DNA of 64,000 nucleotides from Absidia repens (taxonomy: Eukaryota > Mucoromycota > Mucoromycetes > Mucorales > Cunninghamellaceae): positions 1,860,001 to 1,924,000 of the forward strand of contig MCGE01000001.1 of assembly GCA_002105175.1 (NCBI GenBank), given 5' to 3'. The notes beneath the pieces are model-generated. The model made no database searches. It had not been told where the DNA came from and saw only the letters and a list, made by a program, of their open reading frames with translations. A program made the position numbers and the translations under genes. Shown here piece by piece: positions 44,538-56,735 of the stretch; positions within the stretch are counted from its first letter, which is position 1; every line of letters starts with the position of its first letter.

Positions 44538-47500
44538 TCAGGAGAGTTTGCTGTAATAGCCGGGTAATAACCAGTAACTTGTTTGAATGGCAGGGTCGAT
44601 GGTATTGACTGGCACAGTGTGGGCAGTATGATTTGACTTGAATAATCCTAATTTTGGTTTTAACGACGGCAACAGTGACGGTGTCGCTTTCCCAGTAGAG
44701 ACAGCTAGTTGGCGCAACACCCCAAGTCCAAGTAAATCATTCAGCAAATCCTTGATTTCAATAGGCGAAAGAGTGGCATTCATTGTCCGGCATAAATGTC
44801 CATAAGTGACTCCTGGTCGACGCATGATTGTTTCCACCAAAAGCTCGATACAGCCCCGCCAAATAGAATCCGTCACATGTCCATTGATATCAATCCACAT
44901 CCGCGGCATGATCACATCTTGCCGTTGTTGTGCTAATTCCACTTGTCGGTCACCGTCGACATTTGCGACATCATGAGGTCTGTTTCGTTTTGTGGCCCAC
45001 GCAGATGATTCCTCGGAGGCTGCTATTGCTGATGTCGGCTGTGTTCGTTCTGCTATAATCTCTGATTTCACGTCGACAAGTGAGGCATTATCGTCGTCCG
45101 CTGGAGAAGGTACTGTCATCGGCATTTGTGTAGTACATGGTGTATTCGTTGTGCTGGCTTCATCGCTTGTTGGTTCTGCTGATTCTGTTGATTCCACTAC
45201 CGCACGCTGATCCACTTGTGACGATAATGATGATGCTGGTTTAAGTGTTTTTCTACGTTTGTAAGCGCTACTCAAATAATTTGAAGGTATCGCCTTTGAT
45301 AAGATTGCCCAGGTCGGTAGTTCAGTTGTCAGCACCAGTCGAGGCGTACCATAGCCCACGAAAACAGCTAAAGGAGGACATGCTTTCAAAGTAACGGCAT
45401 CCACGACTGACATGAGCAAATCATCAGAAACATCGCCAATATTTTCGTCGTCCAGTAACGCCTGCTTTAATTCCAAGACAGTTGCCCCCGCGCCACGCTG
45501 AGAGTGAAGATAAGTCACTATCCTTTGAATCAATGTCGACATTTCGTTATTCAGTAATTCATGGAGTTGCTTCAACGTTGATTCAAGTTGATTTTCTGTC
45601 AGTGTCATAATTTGTTGTTCTATTCGTTTTGCTGGACCAGGGATAACGCGACGCCCCAACAGTGTAACCGAGATATCATAATTTTGTTTGTTTTCGTCTA
45701 CGTTTAAAATAAAGCCCTGATCAGTTCCACGTTTCGCTTTTCAAATGTTTTTAAATAAAATTCACTTACTGATATTTCGTGAAGCATGACTTGGTATGTT
45801 GAATTTTTTGATAAATCTTCCAAGATCATCCATATCAATTGATAACTAAAAGATGGGAAAAAAAATAAGCTCCATGTGCATTATGAATACTATGATTCAC
45901 TGTGGCGGCTATTACCTTTCCAGCTGAGAATAAATCGAAGATACAAAGCATCATCCCACTATTGAGTTCCACAGGATCCAAAGAAGTGTGCGTTGTCTGT
46001 ATCAGGTATTTTTCATACTCATTGGCTTGTGTCAAGATATTTTCTGGTAGATGCACTGTCATGCTTCGCATAAATCTAGAAAAAATGGTCAAGTTTAGTA
46101 TTTTCATGGTATAAGAATGAATGATGTTTACCTTTCAGATACACCCAGTAGAGTCTTCGGAAGTCTACGATCACCAATGCGATCACCTTTCGCATGAATC
46201 AAGACACCAGCACTACGGGACTCGGCAATTGCAGTTTTCAACATGTCCTCTGGGAAGCTACTCATGACAGAATTAGCAAAAAATGGATCATATACTTCAG
46301 CTGGAGTCAAAAGAATCATCTATAAAAATGAAATCAAATTAACATACAATCTATCAAGCCTCTATTTTGCGTCTTACCTTAAAGAAATGCTTCAACAGTT
46401 CTACAATTCGTTTGTTTGTGTCCAAGTCTGATGTATTTTGTGTTGGTATATAATCATACGATTCCTTCGAATTGATTCGTTGTGTAAACCCTTGAAGGCA
46501 AAGAGCTTGTCGCATCGCTATTGATGTGTTCTTTTGGTGGAACGTGTCTTCAAAGAAGTCATCGCTTTGCTGGTTGAGTGCAATGATCGGGTTGATATCG
46601 AAATGCTGGTCAATGAGTTGTGTATTTGCCGGTAAATGAATATGGTAACCTGGAATGTCTTGTCTGTAAATATAGACAAAAAATCAGTATACAATTTTCT
46701 TCAACATTCCTTTTTTTTTTTTTTGTCTTACTCTTGATCTAATTGACATCGACGAAGATAGTATGCAAGATAGCTTGTGATATCAAAGTTGTTGTCGTTT
46801 ACTTTTTTCCAGACAGCAAGATCCCCGTCATGTACCCCTTGACTGTAATACCGATGCCACCTGATACGAATATTTTGGAGATCTTCTGCATGCTTGAGAT
46901 TGTCACGGATCATGGATAGCCGCTTTCTGCATTGGACGTTGGTAAACCTTGAGAGGATATGGTCAATTGGTTTCCAAAGAAATCGGCATCCACTTTCCCT
47001 TCGATGGTTCATTATGACGTAAGCTAATTTCAAAAGATCATCTTCTTCCATTGTCCAGACCATTCGCTTGCTTCGAGTTTTAATCAATTTCGAGGAAATA
47101 TCGTCTAAAAAACAGAAGATTAATATTTCTATAAGCATCTGCAAGTGTCATGTATTACTGTGCATTTCTTTTTTTTTTGGGAAACTTACCTTGCGTCAAA
47201 CATGGTATAGTGGCGTTGTCATCCAAAAACTTGCCTGAGGCCACAGGTTGCCCGTGACCGTCCACTTGAAGCTGTTGCTCGCGTTGTTTCATTGCCAATA
47301 GTTCCGCTCGAGGTATACTCGTTCGTTTGTACTTGAATGGTGAGGTGGTGGCCTTAGTAATTACCCTCGTATTTCCGGACACAATACCATCATCAATTCG
47401 TCGTCGTCGCTGGCGTCGTTGTACTATTTCAGCTTGTCGTCTTGGCGTTTGGGGCGGTGTTTTATCTTCCATGTTGTCTTTCTTCTTCAGATGTTTCGTT

Positions 47501-50500
47501 CTAGCCAGTCGTCCCATCGACTCTTCCAGTTTGCGGTAATAACGGCGGACACCATCCACTGTTGCCCCCACCTCCAACGCAATAGATTTACACCAAACCG
47601 GGCTATCGTAAGGTGTCGATCCAGAATCTTTGTCCACATGATCATTCATCACCTGTTTTTGCTTCCGAGTAAAAATCATGCTGTGTCCCCAATTTTTTAC
47701 TGCGTAAAGAGTGCGGATACATTCTTCATCCTCCTGATCGACGGCATGCGGTGTGGCTGATTCGTCGTCCCCGAGATTGGATTTTGTGCAAAGATATTGT
47801 AATTCACTCCAGTACATCATGATTTCAGCCTGATCGAGCAGAGAATGTTCTTGTGTTTCAGGGTGTCCCGGGAGCCGATAGTTTCTGATGGTCGTTTTTG
47901 TTGCCAATTTGTATGCCAATTTGAGCTGAGGCGGCGGACGTACGATAGGTTTACCGTATTCTGTATAAGTGGTGATGTGTTCTGATGGCTTTTCGATAGT
48001 ACTGATGTTTTCTGAATTTTCGTTGGTAGTTCGAGAATCTGCACTTTCAATGACACCAAGGTGTAACAGAGTACGAATAAGCATTCTCAGCCGATAAATA
48101 GACCGATTTTTTTGATAGAATAGACATCCACGTATATTGTCAGGAAGGTTCTCCAAAGTCACCGCACCATGAGCTTCATCTTCCATATATTCATAGAATT
48201 GATTGGTCGGAGTGAATACGCCAATAATTGTGCAGAATAATGACAAAGGCATACGATGAACAAAAACCGTTGTTGGGACTAATCGTTTTTCAAGATCCAC
48301 GTCTTCGTCCGCACCAGAATTAGATAGAATGATCCCCAGAAGATATTGATGAAGCATCTTGGCACGAACCATGAAGGAATTGACATAGCCAAATTTCATT
48401 CCAGTCAGCAGCCAATCGCCAATTTTCTTTGGTTTATCCAAGTCAAACGTTTCACTAGATACCATCTTGTTCCCGGTTATCAGCTGTATTTCCGTGTCGA
48501 GACGCTTTGCTTCCATCAATTTCCCAGCTGCCATTGCTTGGTCCCTAGATTGTTGCATACGATGGAGACGATCTTCAAGACTTTCCACTGCCACGTTTGC
48601 TTTTTCAATGGGATCCAGTTTGATTGCACTTGGTTGTAGTATCTTGCGTTCGTTCAGATATTCAAAGTAGTTGTCAACTTCGGGGCCATCAGGATCCAAA
48701 GATTTGTGAACCAACACTTGCTTTTTCGACTTGTTCCCATTGAATAGTAAAATGTGTCCATCCCGTATGTGTAGAAGTCCTTCTTTTTTCAAAGCTTCCG
48801 CAGAGCGCCAAAGGGTTTTCATGTCAATCATATGAGAGCTGTTGCCAGTGTCGCCAAATAATTCCGCTCGTTTGTCTTCAAATCGATTCTTAAGAATGAC
48901 CCCCCTTTCAATAACGGCGTTATCTTCCAATAAAGCCAGTATGACTTGTTTTCGCTCTTCCAAATATTTGTTGATCTGTACCGGTTTGTTCCTGTGAGCG
49001 AATTTAGGCTTTGCGGTGTTGCTTTGTTGAGTAGACGGCTTTGTGGGTGGTTTTGTTGTGGATGCGGTTGATTTTATTGTTGTCGAAGGGATAGTTTCTG
49101 CTGAATTTGTTCCGAGTGAATCAGTTGAAGTTGGTTCCGATGGTTCAGTTGATGCCGTTGTCACTTCCATTTCCCTCGAGACTGATGATGGTGCTGCAAT
49201 TGTCGTTTCCATTGATGTAAGTGATGAAATCGTTGATTCTGTCGGTACTGGCAACGCTGATTGAGATGATGATTCTGTTGCTGTTGTATTCGAATCTGTG
49301 ATCTTCGTTTCCTTCTGTTTGACGACATTGAAGTACCCCGTGATTGTATTGACTGACCGGGTGGGCCGTTTTTTTCGAGGGTTGTTTTCAGTTTTGTCAG
49401 GCTGTAGGCGTTTTTTGGATGAGGACTGGGCAGGATCTGTTGCGCCCATAAATGTTTTATCCGCAGATGCAGAATCATTTGGTGGTGGTGTGGTTGGTTC
49501 GTCCAGTTGAGGTGCACCTGATGAAGAAGGCCTAGTACCATCAGAAAGATGACCACCAGAAACCGACGCCGACAAGTTAACAGGTGAGCTTGATTGGTGT
49601 GCTGTGTTGTCAACGGTATCCGTATCTGGGTTTTGAGAGGGCAATATAGGGTCAGAACTTGATTGAGAAGCCGTAATGTTGCAGTCGCTGTTGCTGCCAT
49701 TAGTTTTGCTATCGAGTTGGTTTTTTGAAGTTGGCTTTTGAGAATTCTTTGATGGTCTTCCCCGTCGTTTTGTAGGCTCTGTACTTGGATCTGTAGCAGG
49801 TGAGCTTGATTGGTGTGTTGTGTTATCAACGGAAGAATCAGCAACAACAGTGTCCGTATCTGGGTTTTGAGAGGGCAATATAGAGTCAGAATTTGATTGA
49901 GAAGTCGTAATGTTGCTGTCGCTGTTGCTGCTACTAGTTTTGCTGTTGGGTTGTCTTTTTGAGGTTGGCTTTTGAGCGTTCTTTGCCGGTCTTCCCCGTC
50001 GTTTTGTAGGCTCTGCACCTGAATCTGTCGCTGTTTTTCTCGACTTGCCAGACTTGAGCGTTTGATAATTGACTTCTTTCAAACCAGATTCCTTGATATC
50101 AAATGGATCGATGACAGGAATATCCACAGGCTCAGATTCGTTCATTTTCACGTAGTTCGCATAAGCATAGAAGCGATATCGTCGATTCCGCCCTTCAAAT
50201 TCCAAAGCCCGCTCGAGACCATACTTGAATCGTTCGTCACCTTGTATTTCCCCTAGTCTCTCCAGCGCTTTTCCAGTCATTCGAGAATTATCACATCGGA
50301 TGGCAATAGCAATATCCTATCAAGTTTCGAAGTAATAAAAGATATAGAGAAGGAAACGGCATGGTAAGTCATCCATCCACACCCAATAAAATTTTCGTTG
50401 TGTGCCTAAATTTGTATCTCCTTACCTTGTTGATAATTCCTTGGTCGCCTGCATCCTGAATAGCTTGGAGAACTTGCTTGTCCAATGGCATATGATGTAA

Positions 50501-50919
50501 GAGCTTAGAGGTATTGGCCAGTCCGTTTCTTGAAGTCATAACAAATGGATCCAGGTCACCGAAGGTAATATTCGTGGGTGCATTTTCTTCATCGCCATCC
50601 ACATATTTTGAGTGCTCAGTGAATCTAATTAAAATACCGAAAAAAGCATATGTTAATATCAAGAAACCATATACGAGTGCTGTTCGTGTTGCTTTTTCCT
50701 TACTGAAGTTATCCTTTAAAAGTTGAATACACCGATGACGTTGGCCAGCGTTGTTTCTTTGAGCTGTTAGTTTCCGTATAAACCCTTCATGAGATAGACG
50801 ATCAAGAGCCCGATTAAACCAGTGCCTTGTTTTTGAAGCATTCAAGTCAAAGCCCTAAGATAGTAACGATAATGATAATGATAACAGTAAGGTCAGAGCT
50901 CACATTTATATTTGTCGCC

Positions 50920-50958
<39 letters not shown>

Positions 50959-52235
50959 TTTACCATTGCAGTCAAAATATCAAACGAGAACATCATATTG
51001 TCCTTGGCATCAGTGAGTAGCGCCAGAAGTCGATCCCGGAAGACTTGTTTTGTGAATATAACACCTAGCATGTTGGCGTTGTGTGGCTTCGAGCTATCCG
51101 AGGTTCCATGGGCCTGGTCACGATTTTTGAAACGAGTATGAATACAAAGATTGGTTCGCGTTCCTTTGTATGTCACCATGATACGCTGACTAGAAACCCA
51201 ACATAGTGACAAAACGTTAGTCAAAACACTGAACATTCATTCTATGTTAGAAAAAAATGCTACTTACATTGCACCTTTGGCTTCCAATGTTTTTGCAAAA
51301 TGCCCAGAAGACCGAGGATCGGTTTTCCATTTTTGGTGAGTTCGTACTGAGTGATTCCCGCTTCTCTTGCCTGAAGTACTGATGTAAGGTATTTCCGAAG
51401 ATATACTGACCACGTTTGACCAATCTATCCAATTTAAAACATAAAGAATAGTTGCTATTAACTTTAACCGTTCATATTTCTCTTGGAGATAGCACATTAC
51501 TTACTGGTATGCCTACAAACATTTGCGCTTCTTGCAATTTCTTATCGGCCACAACGCGTAAACGGGATCCATATTGAGACTCTACTTGATCGTATTGCAG
51601 TTCAGTGACGCCCACTATCAGGTCGTGTTCGACTTCAGTGCCCATTTCCTATGGCATGGTGGAAAATTATTAAACAGTAAGTTCCGAATAATATTTATGA
51701 ACCCAATACCAGCGTTACCTCTTCTTCATTGGCTGAGCTGTCAGGAATATCATTAGGAGCATCGTCCGATGAATCGCCTACCGTTTCGGCATCAGTGTCC
51801 TGGCAGTGCAAAAAGATATTAGTATCGAAAATCATTTACCAGAGGTATAAACACATAAATCAATATTACCTCATTTCCAAGGAAGAAGGATAATTCTGGT
51901 ATATGCTGAAAGTAACGCCAGAAGAATTGTTTGTATTGAAAATCCATCGTCGGTTCAATTGGCTTTGTATCATTGTCGTTGTTGTTAGATTTGTTGCTTT
52001 CTTCCGACAAAAAACGCTGTATATAGTTCCACATATCATTGATAGAAGTTCCTAAAGAGCATGGAAATGGGAAAAACGAGTATATAATTAGTAATTTATC
52101 ATTAACAAAAGAATTGACGAGTTTTGTAATGATCAAGCATTGTGTATATAACATGGTGTCATTATGTTGGTGTTTACCTTGATAGCCATCCATAGCAACT
52201 TCTTCTTTTAAACGAAGGATCACTTTGTCCAGCAT
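44538..52235 (-). CDS. TFIIIC largest subunit, B-block binding (tau138/GTF3C1-like), with apparent 1-nt frameshift
   Basis: Fourteen exons: 52178-52235, 51870-52051, 51719-51799, 51505-51648, 51268-51424, 50964-51189, 50426-50854, 47190-50316, 46732-47104, 46378-46663, 46132-46319, 45916-46075, 45770-45845, 44538-45736. All junction phases agree except inside the fifth exon, where the frame must shift by one base (see findings); with one added base the protein would be about 2,228 aa. The B-block binding domain spans exons 5-6 (SSGHFAKTLEAKGA then QRIMVTYKGTRTNLCIH). A winged-helix-like stretch follows in exon 7. The Ser/Thr-rich middle has two AT-hooks (KRRGRPAK and KRRGRPSK). A Myb/SANT-like segment RMVWTMEEDDLLKLAYVIM lies in exon 9. 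The protein recognises the B box of tRNA genes and recruits TFIIIB and Pol III. Confidence 0.85.
49570..50030 (-). repeat. Tandem duplication carrying AT-hooks inside TFIIIC
   Basis: Two head-to-tail copies of a unit of about 70 codons lie in the eighth exon. Each copy contains PTKRRGRP(A/S)KN(A/S)QKPTSK, then SNSD(S/C)NIT(T/A)SQS, then ILPSQNPDTDTV, then HQSSSP. The copies differ at few positions and one has a short insertion (ADSSV). On the DNA they lie at about 49800-50030 and 49570-49795. Confidence 0.8.
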
Positions 52236-52651
52236 GTTTTAAAAGGTTTGAGTAACAGATAGGGAATGATTTTCTTGATTTGCGAACAAAAGCAAAAATT
52301 AAAAATAAAAAGGAATAAGGAAAAGAAACTTTAACAATGCCACAGGATTTTTTTTTAAAAAAAAAATCAATTGAATGTCCGTTGTACGAAATTTTTGGTA
52401 GCCGTTCTAGGCAGCAGGTCAGCCAACAATTGTTAATCTCGCCCAAGCAATAACCATGGTCACCCAATTCAATAATGTTCCTTTAATCAAAAATTCTAGC
52501 AGAAACGCCAGAGAATTCATATGTTTATTGAGTCAGTAAATAAAAATACAAAATGATTGCTTTCAATTACACTAGGTTCATAACTAAGACTAAAAGGGTA
52601 AAAAAGAAAGATGTCTTATTGATAAGCACTATAAATCTAAATCGACGTCAA
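52236..52651. other. TFIIIC promoter and 3' flank of the dehydrogenase
   Basis: AT-rich spacer. The ORF at 52174-52467 reads through the TFIIIC start region and has no domain support. No gene here. Confidence 0.5.
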
Positions 52652-53985
52652 TCACATCTTGGAGCCCACAGTCGATCCCCCATCAACCTGGAATACAGCA
52701 CCAGTTGTATAGTGACCAGCACGTGATGACAAGTAGATACAGGTACCAGCAATATCTTCTGGCGATCCAACACGGTGTAAAGGAACTCCTTCAAGGATTT
52801 TGTCACCGTTCTTTTTCAGGGTTCCAGCCATCATCTTGGTGGCAAACACACCAGGAGCAATCGCATTCACCAAAATACCTTCTGGTCCCAAGCTGGTTAA
52901 GCGCATAAAAATAGAATAAATAAAATATTTAGTAGATGCATTTGTGTTGAGAACAGAATAATTGCATTACCGGGAAGCCAAATGTCGGGTAAGATGATGT
53001 ACGGCTGCCTTTGATGAGCTGTAAGCATATGATTCAAAAGCTGGGGGCACAATACCGTTGATAGAACCAATGTTGATGACGGAAGAAGGGTTTTCGGTGG
53101 AAGCCTTGGCACGTAACAAAGGTAAGCACCTGTGGATCAATAAATAAATATTGGCGATGAATAAAAATAAAAATCAAAATGCACTAAAATACATAACCCT
53201 ATGACTACATACCCTTGTGTAAGAGTGAACACTCGGTTCAAGTTGAGGTTCACCACCTTTTGAAAGGCATCATCAGGATATTCATCGATGGGAGCACCTA
53301 AATTGGATCAAACGTAAGTACTAAGTATGTATGACCCAACCGAGATCAGGTCAAAGCAATATACATTGCCTTGAGTATTTCACAAGTACTTACCCCATGT
53401 TGCACCAGAATTGTTAACCAAAACATCCAAATCTATAAAGACGTACGTAAGTGGAACTGCGTTTTTTTTTTTCTCAATGCATAACGATAGCATAGTAATA
53501 CTTACGGTCTTCAAGCTTGGATAATTCTGCAACAATGCTCTTGATATCTTCGACTTTTTGCAAATCACCAGGAAGGGCAAAACATTGACCAGGACCCTTA
53601 GCTGACAGTTCTTTAGCAGTCTAAAAAACAACGTGTGAGTGCAGGTGTCGTAGACGAAGGAACTGAGTGGATGCTTTTTTTCTGTCATACCTTGTTGCAG
53701 GTTTCAGCATTTCGGGATGAGATATACACCTTTGCCCCAGCAGCAACATAGCCCTATTAGTGGTCAAGTTTATAAATATAAAGAAAAGGAAGTCAAGTTC
53801 ACGGTGCACGCTCTATTTGTATTTTATCTACTTACAGAGGCAATCATTTCACCTATGGCGCATTTCATTGAAAGGTTAGTTTGGTCTTTGTATACTATTT
53901 TCTCTGACTACATACCAATGCCGCGACCACCACCAGTGACTAACACCACCTTATCTTTGACACTAAAAAGTGAGGCAATATCCAT
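52652..53985 (-). CDS. Short-chain dehydrogenase/reductase (3-oxoacyl-ACP reductase/RhlG-like)
   Basis: Eight exons (53916-53985, 53836-53852, 53691-53753, 53506-53620, 53394-53432, 53213-53297, 52971-53129, 52652-52892) give 262 aa, a normal classical SDR length. The NAD(P)-binding motif TGGGRGIG ends exon 1; DLDVL-type LDVLVNNSG follows; the catalytic residues are the serine in INIGSINGI and YSSSK in SYAYSSSKAAVHHL. The end VFQVDGGST is typical of the FabG/RhlG group. It should reduce a keto group with NAD(P)H, substrate unknown; fungal homologues are annotated as 3-oxoacyl-[ACP] reductase or rhamnolipid-biosynthesis-like. Exon 2 is only 17 nt, needed to supply EMIAS between the Gly motif and GYVAAGAKVYISSR. 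Confidence 0.87.
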
Positions 53986-54729
53986 TGTTATTGATGTTGT
54001 TTATGAAGTTGAAAAAAAAAAAAAAATTAACAGGCAAGCAAGCGAAAAATGGATGGAGTTTTCTTTTATATAAGCGCCAAAATATCCCCTTAGTCATTGA
54101 TTTTTTGCCTGGGAGGTTTTATTTCAAATACCGCTCTCCTCACAAAGGTCAATTGATTGACACCCTATTGGTTCTTACAAATAATGTGTTTATCGTTAAC
54201 GTATTCATGCATCATAATATAATAACAATAAAACGTAAAGAATAGTTCTTGCTACAATAGGAATGAGACGTCCCCACCATTTTCCACTTTAGTGGGCAAT
54301 CTTGAGGTCTATCTTTCGTGCTCAGCGTTCAGATGATCGGCTTTTCTGTGTATGTATATGAAGTGGGGAAAAAATGTATTTGACGTCCTCGCCATTTCAC
54401 GCTTGGGCGGGTAGCCCACATGCAATAAATTAGTGAACTAAATATATACTAGATGTCCAATCAAGTAGGCACTATAATATTTTATGTGAAAATATATGCT
54501 GATGGTATAGCCTAGGCTGATTCATAAGAGTGGTAGAGCAGGAATAGAGCCACGATCTGTATTAATTGACTACAGCTGCAAACCAATCACTGATACTCTA
54601 AATCGGACAATAAACATATAGTGGCGACTACACTAATGGCAACTCCTAGCGTCATTAATGGCATTGACAGAACACACGGCCATCTTTGGCACTAATCACC
54701 AATGGCTGCCAATCAATAGCTGAGACTCT
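53986..54729. other. Non-coding spacer
   Basis: Upstream of the dehydrogenase. Two similar words, GACGTCCCCACCATTTTCCA near 54268 and GACGTCCTCGCCATTTCACG near 54382, followed by GTGGGCAATC and GGCGGGTAGC, look like a diverged short duplication. The ORF at 53970-54245 has no domain. No gene. Confidence 0.45.
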
Positions 54730-55480
54730 AAAAACAAAAATAATCATAGTCAGTAAACAAGAATGCAGGTAATTAATTGCCATTCACAAAACAACTACAA
54801 TATCGACATTTCTCACAATTTTATGGGTCATCAAATGTTAATATAATGAACGTGTTTTATTAAGTCATACTGACTTTTTTAAAATAAAAACGGGGGTCGT
54901 TCATGTAACAATGCATCTAATACCCATGATAAGGTGGAAGCTAGTAGCAAGTATAGATAATGGTCAACACTAATATAAAGGGACTATTGTAAAAAGGTAT
55001 CTAATATACTACACAATGTACCAAAAGGACTACCGGAATACCTTTTATTGAATCACAACAACTGTCAGCACATTCATCAAAAAGGGAATGATAGCAGTAA
55101 AAAAGGGATCTATTGTACAAGTCATGAAAGAAACTAATGGGCCATTTTTCATTTAAGAAAGTAAAAAGAGGTATATTTTATTCAGACATTGTTACAAACT
55201 AGTACTAAACTAAGCTAATGAAAGGTTCCAAAAAGCCAAGCTGGTTCCTAATCCTTAATCCAAAATGAAAGGGTTCCCCATGCATCTTGTAATCCCTGGG
55301 CTGAAACCCCCCTCTAAACTAGTCCTGACACTAATCTAAGATTACCATTACTCGGTGGAAGTTGAATGATGAAGGAAAAAAACAAACGAAGGAAAAAAAA
55401 TGGGAGTACACAAATATTCACGTGGGCGGGATCTGAAATGTTTTGTTTTTTTTGTTGGTCTCCCAGGATATGGTTTACGA
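54730..55480 (+). repeat. Dispersed non-coding repeat, copy F
   Basis: Blocks: AAACAACTACAATATCGACA near 54787, CGTGTTTTATTAAGTCATAC near 54851, AAGAAACTAATGGGCCATTT near 55129, GGTATATTTTATTCAGACAT near 55170, ACTAAACTAAGCTAATGAAA near 55203, the core TTCCCCATGCATCTTGTAAT near 55276, CTCTAAACTAGTCCTGACAC near 55311 and TTCACGTGGGCGGGATCTGA near 55419. No coding capacity visible. Confidence 0.77.
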
Positions 55481-56113
55481 TTATTCTTTTTTTTTAGTTT
55501 ACCGCAAAAAAATAAATTTCCTTTTTTCGTTTTTCTTTTTTACAATATCAGCTCCATGCAAGATCATCCACAAGCTGACTCTCTCTCTTTTTACAGTAGC
55601 TAAAATAGAGGCATCGCAACGCTGTCGTCTTTTTTAAAGCAATCCCCATACTCAATCGTCGCTGAGTCCCATCGATGGAAAATTGACTCTGTCTTTTTTT
55701 TTTTACAGCAACCAATTGCATTGAAGAATGGCGGCATGATGGTACTCTCTTTTCATGACGGCAATCCTATCTCCCTTCCCTCCGCCCCCCGAGGATATTT
55801 CAGAACGGGCGCCATGGTTACTCGCTTCGCTATTGCTTTTGCAAGCAAGTCGGGTATGAGATGGCCTATGTAGTTTAATTTACATACACAGCTGTAGAAT
55901 ATACTATCATTTTTCGTATGGCAGAACATGTAGTTTATCCTACAGGCCCTTTCACTTTAAAGTAGTCTGTCGATCGCCATAGAATTGATTACTCCCTTAG
56001 TTTATTTTACGTTATGTTTACTCTACAATAAAAAAAAAGTATCTATCTTCAATGAATGCCTTCAATAATTTATTGTGTATCATAAAATGTGTTTTTAAGG
56101 TGATATAAAGAGT
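55481..56113. other. Non-coding spacer with a small coding-like stretch
   Basis: After repeat copy F. A 47-codon plus-strand frame from about 55735 (MMVLSFHDGNPISLPSAPRG onward) follows a pyrimidine-rich TTTACAG and looks protein-like but stops after about 140 bases and has no family signature. Downstream sequence (55860-56040) has several AC/TGTAGTTTA(A/T) words. No gene is claimed. Confidence 0.35.
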
Positions 56114-56633
56114 TCACTCTTCAAAGACAGCTTGATATTGTTGATTGTAAATGACAGTAAGCAGAATTTTGCCCAGTTCGGGTATTAAACTATTCATCGC
56201 TTTTTTGTAAGCGATGCCGCTTTGTGCACATGTTGAACAGATATCAAGGGTAAACTCCCATGTAGCAGCGACTATCTATGTTCAGTAGGAACCACTAACT
56301 GAATATATGGGAAGTGTCCATTTATAGGTTGTACATCAATGTTCGCCTTTTATCTCTTTCTCTTCATCGCCGTTAATTTTTCCGGATAGGGCCTGGACCC
56401 CACTTTTTGCTGGGTAGAGTTCTTCTAGAAAATATGAAATGTTGCTTCGGTGCTGTATATGACCGGTAAAGAAAAACAAGTACATATTGAATAATAGATT
56501 AATATTCTCTTCTGATAATAATCGCTTGTTTAGTTTCAGAAGCATCACTTTGGCATGCCGAGCCAACCCAGAATCCAAGAGTATCCGAAAAAGGAAATCG
56601 CCAAGCGGACTATCGTACAATAAGGAGCGAGGA
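56114..56633 (-). pseudogene. Relic: orphan 3' exons of an unidentified gene
   Basis: Two minus-strand stretches look like real exons. The upstream one (about 56336-56633) follows a poly-pyrimidine CAG acceptor and encodes PRSLLYDSPLGDFLFRILLD, then HAKVMLLKLNKRLLSEENI and a helical run to LEELYPAKSGVQALSG. The downstream one (56114-56275) follows an ACATAG acceptor and encodes TWEFTLDICSTCAQSGIAYK, then SLIPELGKILLTVIYNQQY, ending in TGA. No start or further upstream exon fits, because the CRAL-TRIO gene starts on the opposite strand at 56736. I infer a truncated gene relic of helical-repeat type; the family is not recognised. Confidence 0.4.
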
Positions 56634-56735
56634 CTGAAAAAAAAAAAAAGAATTTCCTCTCTTTTCTATTTCGTTGTTCTTTCTCTTGTTGTTAATCCTC
56701 TTTGTTACCTTTTACAAGTCAATATTTTTACAGTC

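Noticed and set aside
45835..45915. Extension of TFIIIC exon 12 to the stop at 45835
   Set aside because: A GTAATA donor after LFSAGK and a TTTTAG acceptor at 45846 continue the domain in phase; the extension is intron read-through.
49043..50018. ORFs on both strands inside the TFIIIC middle region (49043-49264, 49161-50018, 49298-49510)
   Set aside because: Alternative frames of a Ser/Thr-rich coding region; the 1,041-residue frame has conserved domains and matching splice phases.
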